The position numbers were made by a program, and so were the translations under genes. From positions 1 to 37,491 of the forward strand of contig JBBPTG010000234.1 in NCBI GenBank assembly GCA_038093975.1: 37,491 nucleotides of DNA, read 5' to 3'. This document shows, piece by piece, positions 21,301-30,300 of the stretch. Under the pieces are notes generated by a model. The model was not told the origin of the DNA. It ran no database searches and saw nothing but the letters and a program-made list of their open reading frames with translations. Source of the stretch: Chalciporus piperatus. Its lineage: Eukaryota; Basidiomycota; Agaricomycetes; Boletales; Boletaceae. Position 1 is the first letter of the stretch, and every line of letters begins with the position of its first letter.

Positions 21301-24300
21301 GTTCAACACTTTACCACGTGCATGTTTGATAGCACCATCCATGGCGGCTAGATTCTCGAGGTATATCGTCAGATTCCCCGCACGATCGGCTACAACCAGC
21401 AACAATTTCTCTCCCTCGAGCAGCTGCGCTCGTCTTCCGAATCAGAAACACATGTCAGTAACGACAACAGTAACGATAAAGAAACACAAAGGAGCAACAT
21501 ACATCACGGAGTGAGACATGGGCATCTTGAAGGTATGCTCGAATCGGAATCGCGGTGATGGTGTGTAATTAGGATTCAACTGCAGCTCGTGTTGATCCTC
21601 ACTCGTCAAGTTCATCAAGTGAACCGTATAAACCGCCGTGGGATCTTCTTGCGTCTCTCTTGATCCCGAGAGACGATAAAGCGTCGGCGAACCCCGACCT
21701 ACAGACCTTGTGAGAACAACATCCCATGCATGACGAGTCGATCGCTTACTATGGTACGTGTCCTTTCTCTCGTCCACCATATCGATACGCAACATGTGCC
21801 TGTAAACGACGATGATAACTTTCCCCCAATCAAAAATACAACGAAAGAAACTCACGTATAAGCATTGTGAGCCGACATCCTGTTCACATGTTGAATCAAA
21901 CCGTCTCTCAACTTCCTCTGCTCCGCCTCCGCTCTACTCTCATACCCCTTCTCAATCCTCTGCGTACAATCATCAATCTGAATCCTCTCCATCGTAGGGA
22001 AAACTTTCTTCAATAACCGCGTCACAGCAGTGTCGAGGTGTGCAAACATCCTTTTCTTCAACTCGTCGCTCAACTCTTTCACGGCAGGATACTCTTCCGA
22101 ATTTACCGCCTCGATTTGACCAACGCGGGTCAAGAGCTGACTATCAGTGATCCCATCTGCATTCCTTACCGCTTGCTTCACGATCTCATCCAGCTCGCTG
22201 CCCTCGGCATCGTTGAATGTGAACTTGAAAACATTTCCCCATGTCGACGGATCCTTGAACTTGAAGTTCGACTTCCGTTTGTGGCCTGCTTTCATCGACT
22301 CCTTCGCTAGTTCAAGTTCCCCAATTAATGCAGCTTGGAGGATACGAGAATGATCATAGTTGTCAAGTTCCAAGAGGGACGAGAGTTCTGTGAAGAGACA
22401 GAGGCGGTCTTTGAATTTTCGATAATCAGGATCACGTATATGCGCTTGCAAGGCCCGCTCGAGCTGTTTCGAGAAGTCGTCCTTTGCCTTTGGATAGATA
22501 GATAAAAATTTTGAGAAGGGTTCTATGACGATCGTCAGTATCCCACCTCCGGAGGTACCGTGATAACCATACCGAAATGTTCGACGGGTTTCTCTTTCGG
22601 CTCAGCACCATACGGGAAGACCTCCCGATCGAAGCACCTATGCCCACATCACCATTCCCACACATGAATCAGTACAAGAGAAGCCCACTCACGGATACAA
22701 CCGCACAACTTCATCGACGATGGCTTCATGAACAGATCTCCGAAGGGTCGCCGAATCCGTCTTCAATCTCGCAGTAGCCACATTAACTTCCGACTTCGCC
22801 TGTGACTTCGAGGTATTCAAGATCGCCGTAGAGTCGTGTTTCCATCGAGTACACTCTTGCGGGAAACGTTTGTCAAGTCCCGAGCGCACGAGTATCTTGA
22901 GGGACTCATCGTCCAGTGCTTCGTTGATACGAAGGCAGTCTGTGGCCCTGTGCACAGCAAGCACATCATTCGTCAGAGAAAGCAATTACCACGAATGAAA
23001 CAGCACTAACAGAAGCGATTCGAGTTGTAGGGGATTGAGCTGACGACCTTTGAAATTCTCAACGTTACGTCTCGCCTCTCGATATTCGACAGTCATAAAT
23101 CCTTGAGCTGTCTCTCCAAACAACAAATACGGCGTCACAGGCTGCGGTTTCATCGCGTCTTCGTTGCCCTCCTCTGGGGCCATGATCTTCTCGGAAACGG
23201 CCTGTAGTTCCAAATATGAGTCACTCAAGGACCATGTGACGCAAGAGAAAGATTGGATTACCTGAAACCCTTCACGAATTTGTACAGACTCCTCTTGCTC
23301 GTTGGTCTGTGCCACCTCGAAAGTGAACATCCGACCCGATTCGTCCTGATCAGGTTCTTCAATTTCCAAGTCATCTTCCCCATCATCGCTCCAGACGATC
23401 ATTTGCGCATGTTCCGGTGAAATCAGGGCGACAAGCTGATCACACATCTTCGTGAGGTACCTAGGAATGGGTGGTAAGCTTGTGAACACGGTGGAGGAGG
23501 CGAGAATCGGGCAACCTCATGAATGTCAGGCGATTGCGACGAACGGAGGACGCTGCCGCGTCGTCCCAGCTCGTTTCCTCTGGCCAATACAAGAGAAATA
23601 TCTGGTTAGTATTTCCCTGCTGTGCGGCGCCTTTGACGATGTACAGGCCTGAACTGAGAAATGGCTTCGTAGGAGCGGTTGTGTCCGCATTAACTAGCAG
23701 CTGGGGCGCTCTGTGGACGATGCGACATTAAAATTTACAAAGGACAAAAGATGAAAAGTCAAAACATACATGGCATCGTTTATAACGCCGAGTTGCAAGA
23801 GGAACCTCACGAGTTCCTCTTTACTTCCATAGACTCCGACGGGTTTGATAATAAAGTTGTCAAGGGCCTTGAAGTTGACCTTCGTCATCGATGCATATGC
23901 TCCTGGACAAACGTTGTTGACAAAGGCCTTGAGGGAAATTTGTGATATGATGATCTTGTCCACTGATAGCCATCAACAAAGCACCGAAAAGCGTTGTCGC
24001 GTTAGTGAACTCACCAAGGCCTCCACTGCCCCCTTCAGAGATAAGGTCAAGGATACGATACATCCCGTTGATGAAGTACGCCAAGTCGAGCTCGACATGG
24101 TGAGGATTAGGGACGTCCAGATCCATCTACACAACCATGTTAAAACTGCATTCACGCGTTAAGCTCGAATCCAACATGCCTGATCGTCCGATAACAAAGC
24201 CCCTTCATTGACGGATTCGTACAAGCTTTCGTCACCGTCAGATACCGTGGCATCTACTTCCATATGCACTACTGAAGGGGCAGGGGTCGACTGAGAATCT

Positions 24301-24983
24301 TCGTCCGAGAAGAATTGTCCTTGAGGGTTGTTGGCGGGCATTTCTGGGTGGATGCGATGAGAAGCTGATAGATGATACTCTACGTCGAACGTCAACGCTG
24401 GTCGACCACTCATCCAAGAAGGACCTGGAGCACTTTAAGCCAAACCTTTGTCTCTTTGACGCCACATGACACGCACCTTGAGCTTTCTGTTTACCTTTGT
24501 CAATCCTGGGACCGACATACAGATCTTCGTCGTCGTCGAGGTCGAATAGTTTTGGAGGTTTGAAGCTATTGTCCATTGTGGTAACAAAAGGCCCTTTGTC
24601 AGGCTTGGGACGACCATATAGGCCTTCGTCGTCGTCGAGGTCGAATTGTTTTGGAGGTTTGGGGCTATTGTCCATCGTGGTAACAAAGGACGATGTCTGA
24701 GCGATTGAATTTGGGGTCTCGCCTTTAAAGGGGCCTGTAGCACGAGGCGATGATTCTGATGAAGGAACAATCATTGAGGGCATGCTGTAGTATGAAATTG
24801 ATTGAGATACTTACCGGGCCAACGGCGATCCTCGTAGAACGAATGTAGAAACCCTCTATTCACCCACGGTGCAGTTCCAGTGTTCTATGGGTTAGAGACA
24901 AACCACTGATAGGAGCCCTGTTGGAACGAAGGTTCTGCGGCATGCTCCGTTGACCGCTCAGCGCCCTGGCTCAATATAGTCAT
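15381..24983 (-). CDS. Giant GTPase and vWA-domain protein (about 40 introns, about 2,450 aa)
   Basis: One long gene reconstructed by splicing, with typical 45-60-nt introns and an open frame from 24882 to the stop at 15381. Order: a low-complexity N-terminus with two 33-aa repeats; a conserved region at 24126-20040 (e.g. VDKIIISQISLKAF, NFKALDNFI, LLLVVADRAGNLTIYLE); a GTPase domain with P-loop GEQSVGKSF near 19948-19920, TTEGIWM and G3 DFEG near 19800; a helical region; Cys/His-rich modules at about 18460-17100 (CKLQCSNCQLSC, CHLCKRLC, CENCGYFC); and a vWA domain with MIDAS DHSGSMS (16300-16215), then FLSDGECSIGD. It ends in AETFLGIAESLRKPRG. The domain order matches a large fungal family I recall; function is unknown. 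Large GTPases of this look act in membrane or immune defence elsewhere, so a conflict role is only an inference. The 5' end is uncertain: ATG 24983 is followed in frame by TAG at 24887-24885, and ATG 24126 is another possible start. Confidence 0.82.
16603..16619 (-). other. 17-nt microexon of the giant gene
   Basis: A 17-nt exon flanked by an AG acceptor (CCGCAG) and a GTATGA donor is needed to join FAK|CDSMCR|GPEHT in frame. Skipping it would lose a conserved Cys pair and shift the frame. Confidence 0.7.
24490..24687 (-). repeat. Two 99-bp in-frame tandem repeats
   Basis: Copies 24687-24589 and 24588-24490 encode 33-aa units that both contain FVTTMDNS, KPPK and FDLDDDE. They form an acidic, Pro-rich low-complexity segment near the N-terminus of the giant protein. 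Confidence 0.88.
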
Positions 24984-25643
24984 GGCCGTAGGCGTCGACC
25001 ATCCAACTCGGACGGCGTTCTCGAGATCCAAAAGGCTTGCTGTTCTTCTCCAGTATGTGACCCTTCGGCCAAACTTACTATCGCCTCACGTCATGGTAAA
25101 GTTTTGCGCTCATGATGACACAGAAATCGGCCAAAGTCAGGCTACGTCGGGCACTCATGGACCAACAGAAAACAACAAGAAAACGCGTGGTGGGTTACAT
25201 TGAGCGGGAGTCCTAACTTCTCGGTCAGAGCATGGTGAAGTAGACAGAGTGTAACTTGTCGACGGTCGAGCGTACAGTTGCGGACACGCAAAGTCAACCA
25301 CAATAGTCGCTGAGTTTTTGCGACATCACAACACATCAGTCCTGACTGAAAACCATTTATTTATGATGCTGAGAGTAAGTAGAAACGGATTCCACGAGCC
25401 GATTCTTTAAATTCTTCAAAATGAAGAATTTTTACAGGCCCCCTGAAGCTCCCTATAAGGTTCGGCCGTTTGGACCCTCGAAAATGGGTCTGAAATACGC
25501 ATGGATTTGGGTGTAAAATACGCTAAGTCGGACAAGGGTCGTCACGCGTCACGCGTATGTCACGCATTTTGAGGCTCCTGATTTCAGGATAACTTCGTGC
25601 TTTCTCCAGCATTTTGCTCTCGAATAAAACACGAAGTTTGTAG
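24984..25643. other. Intergenic region upstream of the giant gene
   Basis: No gene is supported. It includes a short perfect palindrome, ATTCTTCA-AAA-TGAAGAAT, near 25408-25426, and two copies of AAATACGC (around 25495-25520). That octamer occurs again near 27070. Confidence 0.45.
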
Positions 25644-26939
25644 CTAAATGGTAGCCTTCTTTGACCGACCTCCCGGAACCTTGAGTTTAGGCAACTTTCG
25701 GAGAACCTTGACGGATGTAAGAGATGCCCAACAGACCCCAGCAGTCTTCGTGAGGATGCGAGGACTGTTATGACCACCTGTCAGTGCATTCTTACCCAAA
25801 TGGAAGACCAATTGGTTTATTGGTGCGTGCGTGTGGAGGTCGAAGTGCTGGACCCGACAGGAGAACGGAGGTGCGTTGTCGAGAACGGGTGTGTCGTCAT
25901 CCGAGTCCATAGCATCGTAAACGAGTTTCGCACTGTCCTGGAAACAAAAATCAGTGATACACCACAATGGAAGCTTTGAGACAGTCACCGTTTGAAAGGG
26001 AAGATATACACGCAATGATAAATAAGATAATCCCTCCGTCGAGGGGGCTGCATTGACCGAACCATGCCGACTTCCATTTCCCTTCTTGTAGATATCGAGA
26101 ACCTCGCCAATATATTCCCTCGCCTTGTTTCGCATAATGACAAATGATCCGGGCACGAGGGGCTGAAAGTGAGTAACGTTTCGTAGCGCGAAATTCGGTG
26201 CAACTGTCAAAGACACAGTGACATGTAGAGAGGAGAATTGCTGAAATTGCATTGGCAGTGGCGAAAAAACCTGGCAGGTCCATGTCCCGTCATTCCAGTC
26301 AATCGAAGATCTGGGTGATATTGCAACGACGGCGTCGAGTACTCGTTTGAGCAACTAAACGTAGCCGGTAAGGTTTATATTGTTTGCACAAATGTAACTT
26401 ACTGATTCCGCCCACACGGCTGCCGACTTGAGCTCTGGGATACTATCATATATCCCGAGCTGGCGTGCCTCAAAGTCGACGAAACACCCAATGGCTTGGA
26501 GTTCCACCACAGAGAGGTATCATCCAACGTGGCCGTTGTAGAACGAGTTCGCGTGGATGGCCATTAGCCTGGATGCCATATTGTGAGTAGATCGGATGAC
26601 TTTCTCAAAGTCGGAGACACTTACCGCTTGTTGAATGTGCTCGTCGATAGTCCCCTCCGCATGGCTAGGAACCGCTGTACCCATTGCAAGAGGGGCAATC
26701 CAAGAGGAGAGAGCAAGGAGATCACAGTCCCCCTCACATTCATTCATATTCTGCACGAGCGCAGCGAATGCATTGAGGGTCGAGCTGGGTAGTTTGCGAT
26801 TTCCTTCTATCAGTGGTAGTAGGTCATTGTAATGAATCTCGACATTCCGTATGCGACGAACTTGTCCGCGAAGCTCGGTGTCCATCTCTCGGAAAGTACG
26901 CTCGAGAATGAACGTGTGATTTGATGCGCCATCATACAT
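25644..26939 (-). pseudogene. Unrecognised multi-exon gene with an in-frame stop
   Basis: A coding-looking locus whose family I do not recognise. Readable segments: HTFILERTFREMDTELRG and NVEIHYNDLLPLIEGNRKLP in the first part (26939-26520); SVVELQAIGCFVDFEARQ and IYDSIPELKSAAVWAES next (to about 26401); then, after a GTAAGT...TTTAG intron, KRVLDAVVAISPRSSIDW and further segments such as FDLHTHAPINQLVFHLGKN, ending in a Lys/Arg-rich tail at 25644. A 51-nt intron (GTGACT...TTCCAG) may lie near 25991-25941. The first two segments are in the same frame but separated by one TGA (26522-26520), most simply read as a Trp-to-stop change. No splice site nearby removes it cleanly. The 5' end runs into AT-rich, repeat-bordering sequence at about 27.0 kb and is unresolved. 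It may be a decaying host gene. Confidence 0.45.
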
Positions 26940-27129
26940 TGTATCGTGCTAGCTACACTTTGCAAGGCACCGAAAGCCGTCCCGAAAGCCTCGCCATCAA
27001 CATCCCCCCGGCCCGTTCCCAAAAATACGCAAAAAAAACGGACAAAGATAGCAGCATCTCGTGTCCGAAATACGCTACCCCCGGACAAGAAAAACCGAGG
27101 TTTTGGACCTCAAACACCCTTGGCAGCAC
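26940..27129. other. Junction between the broken gene and the fold-back element
   Basis: Possibly the upstream exon of the 25.6-26.9 kb locus, since the minus strand reads GEAFGTAFGALQSVAST in another frame. It then passes into A-rich sequence at about 27020. No firm feature. Confidence 0.3.
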
Positions 27130-27152
27130 TTTTTTGAGGCTCCCACGGTCTT

Positions 27153-27189
27153 ACAGACCAATTTCCCTCTACAAGGGAAATTGGTCTGT
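27153..27189. repeat. Perfect 16-bp stem hairpin
   Basis: ACAGACCAATTTCCCT and its exact complement are separated by a 5-nt loop (CTACA). A related but imperfect hairpin (AGACCCATTGTTCCC / GGAAAATGGGTCT) lies at about 29529-29562, near the other end of the fold-back element. Confidence 0.9.
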
Positions 27190-27269
27190 GAGACCGGACT
27201 ACCCCACTCAGCTCTCCCCTATGGCCCTAAAATGGCATCCAGGTACCTGACAGACCTCTTGGGGACCTC

Positions 27270-27480
27270 TCGCGAGGCTTGCACGAGCCTCCACCAGCAC
27301 AGCCACACCGCTTTTTTTCGGTCCTGGCAGCTAGGTATGTTTTTTTTCACGAGGGGCCTCTTGGGGGCCTCCCTCGGACCTCTCGTGAGCCTCGCACGAG
27401 CCTCCACCAGCACAGCCACCCCGCTTTGTGTCGGTGATAGCTAGGTCCGTGTTTCTTTTGTTTTGTTTCATTTTTTCATA
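27270..27480. repeat. Tandem duplication of about 113 bp in the left arm
   Basis: The block around GCACGAGCCTCCACCAGCAC at 27281 recurs at 27394, each followed by CAGCCAC, CCGCTTT and a TAGCTAGGT- or CAGCTAGGT-like sequence. The right arm has only one copy, which partly explains the unequal arm lengths. Confidence 0.75.
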
Positions 27481-29580
27481 TTTTTTTGCAACGCATCCGA
27501 TGCTTACGTAATCGCTTCGACCGCTCGTTCTCGCGCGCCGCCGGCACCTCCAGAACGCGCACGACATGTCCATTTTGGGACACATAGTTCCAACATACCC
27601 TCCTCTCACTTTTCTGCTCGACCACTCGCTTCCCTGGCCTCAGGGACTGTTACAGTGGGTAATACCAATGTAGTACAGTGTTATTTAACAGTTCTGACCG
27701 CTTCATTGGTCATATCAAGATGTGTATAGGTAGATAGATGCAAATGAATAGAAAACAAAAAATGCGACCGCTTTTTTGATTGGCTGGGTAGATATGCTAT
27801 AAGACTCGATTACTAAGTAGTGAACATGTATTGGAACAATATCCTAGCATCTCAGACAGCAGGGATCTGTCCCTGTGATGTAGGAGTAGATTGCCCTCCT
27901 GCCCCTGAATAACAAAAAAGCGGTTCGCATTTTTGATCAACTAGATAGATATGGTGTTAAAATTGATACATTGGTACCTCATACATGTATCTACAGGGTA
28001 CCAGAAGCTCAGACACCAGGGGGCCTCCCCTGGGATGCAGGAATAGATATGATGCCTATCACTATATGCTCTGAAGCGGTCTGGCCAGTAGTCAATACAT
28101 CAGGGTATCTATCTAGGAACCTAGATTACATATATTAAATCACATCCCCAAGTTTTCGAGAGGCTAGGTTCATAATTGAGTGCAGGAGAAAGCAAATGAC
28201 ATTGAAGAAGCGTGAGAAACTGACCAGAAACTTAGGAGACTTGCAAAAACATACCAGGAACACAACAATATGGGGCTCAGGGTGTGCCAGGAACAGAGGG
28301 ACAGTCAATGGGTGTCATTAGGAACTATTCTAGCTACTGTGCCTACTGCATACTCCTAGCATTCTGTGGTATCTCAGTAAATCTCCTATAACCCACTGAA
28401 GTAACTCAACTGAACTATTAGTCCTCAAGTAGTGAACTGTTGGAAGCTTCAATGCAATGATCGCTTTTTGAGCATCCTGATAGCACAGAATGCCAGGAAC
28501 AGTAGCTAGAATAGTTCCTAATGATACCCATTGACTGTCCCTCTTTTCCTATCACACCCTGAGCTCCACATTGTTGTGTTCCTGGTATGTTTTTGCAAGT
28601 CTCCTGAGTTTCTGCTCACTTTCTCACGCTTTTTGTATGACATTTGCTTTCTCCTGCACTCAATCCTGAAGCTAGCCTCTCGCAAATTTGGGGATCTAGT
28701 GTAATTTATGTATTCTATATACCTAGATAGTTGCCCTGATGTATAGATCAGTGGATTGACCGCTTCAGAGCATGTAGTAATAGGCATCATATCTATTCCT
28801 GCATCCCAGGGGAGGCCCCCTGGTGTCTGAGCTTCTGGTACCCTGTAGATACATGTATGAGGTACCAATGTATCAATTTTAACACCATATCTATCTAGTT
28901 GATCAAAAATGCGAACCGCTTTTTTGTTATTCAGGGGCAGGAGGGCAATCTACTCCTACATCACAGGGACAGATCCCTGCTATCTGAGCTGCTAGGATAT
29001 TGTTCCAATACATATCCACTACTTAGGAATCAAGTCTTATAACATATTTACCCAGCCAATCAAAAATGCGAACACATTTTTGGTTTTCTGACATTTCTAG
29101 ATATCTACCTATATACAGTCTAAGATTACAAGTAAAGCGGTTGAAAATGCCAAATAACACTGTACAGTACTGGGATAATAAATTGGAACAATCCCTGAGG
29201 GCAGGGAAGCGAATGGTTGAGCAGAAAAGTGAGGGGAGGGTATGTTGAATCTATGTGTCCCAAAATGGACATGTTGTAGGCGTTCTGGAAGTGCCGGCGG
29301 CGCGCGAGAACGAACAATCTAAGCGATTATGTAAGCATCGATGCATCGCACAAAACATATGAAGAAATGAAGAAAAACATACCTAGCTATACATAGTGCC
29401 AGGACTGAAGAAAATGCGGTGTGGCTGTGCTGGTGGAGGCTCATGCGAGGCTCGCGAGAGGCCCGCGGGAGGCCCCGAAGAGGCCCCGAGTGAAATTCCT
29501 GGCAAGAGCCTCCAAAGAGGGGGTCTAAGAGACCCATTGTTCCCTACAAGGAAAATGGGTCTGTGAGACCTCGGGAAGAC

Positions 29581-29879
29581 GTTCCAGGATAGAGAAGCGT
29601 TCCTTTAGGAATGGTCCGTGGAACGATGGTATTCCCTACAAGAAAATGGTAACGTGGAGGTTAAGTTGACGGCCAAGTGTGGATACCTACCATTTCTCAT
29701 TGTCTGCTGAAACAGTGAGTGTACTGTCTCAAATACATGATGGTCGGTAGAGTTTTTTTTTTGGGGGGGGACCTGATCAAAGCTCCGGGTCGTACTTGGG
29801 ACGTGGAAGACCGACTCGGAGCAGAGGTGCTTAGTTGGCAAGGGGATATGAGGCGAGTGTCTCCCGAGCCGCAAGACAC
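29581..29879. other. Spacer between the fold-back element and the minisatellite
   Basis: No gene seen. It contains a homopolymer run of T followed by G (about 29752-29770) and short GGAACG/CGTTCC-type inverted motifs near 29590-29630. Confidence 0.4.
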
Positions 29880-30300
29880 CAAACGTTGCTGATGTGAATG
29901 ACTGAATGATTGGGCTACTGAGACTACTGAAGTAACTGGATGACTTGATGACTGGGCTGCTGGGTTACTGGAACTACTGGATACCTGGAACACTTGGCCA
30001 CTGGACTAATGAGACCACTGAAATGACTGAATGACTGGATGACTGAGCTACTGGGACTACTGAAATGACTGGATGACTGGATGACTGGGCTGCTGGATGA
30101 CTGAGACTACTGAGACTACTGGATGACTGAATGACTGAGCTACTGAAGCTACTGAAATGACTGGATGACTGGGCCACTAGGCCACTGGGTTACTAAGACT
30201 ACTGAAACTACTTGATGACTGGGTGACTAGGTTACTGAAACTACTGAAACTACTGAAATTACTGGTTACTGGGCCACTGGACTACTGATTTAACTGATCC
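29880..30300. repeat. Degenerate ACTG-rich minisatellite
   Basis: About 420 bp made of variants of GGATGACTG, GGGCTACTG, GAAACTACT and GAAATGACT in varying order. It runs up to and slightly past the stop codon of the tyrosine recombinase frame, so it forms the 3' flank of the DIRS-like element and encodes the recombinase's last few residues. Confidence 0.85.

Larger units (their letters stand above)
27130..29580. mobile_element. Large imperfect palindrome (fold-back element), about 1.1-kb arms
   Basis: Sequence from about 27130 to 28370 recurs in inverted orientation from about 29580 down to 28475, with a centre of roughly 100 bp. Matching landmarks include GCCTCCACCAGCACAGCCAC (27287 versus its complement near 29430), CATGTCCATTTTGGGACACA (27565 versus 29260), CAGGGGCAGGAGGGCAATCT (complement at 27890, direct at 28933) and TAGAATAGTTCCTA near 28505 against its complement near 28320. 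The arms differ by substitutions and small indels, so this is an older structure. No transposase is encoded; it looks like a non-autonomous fold-back or MITE-like element, or a recombined pair of such elements. The exact ends are not defined. Confidence 0.75.

Noticed and set aside
21733..21775. A 43-nt GTAAGC...AAG candidate intron in the giant gene
   Set aside because: Splicing it creates an immediate stop, while read-through keeps a family-like frame.
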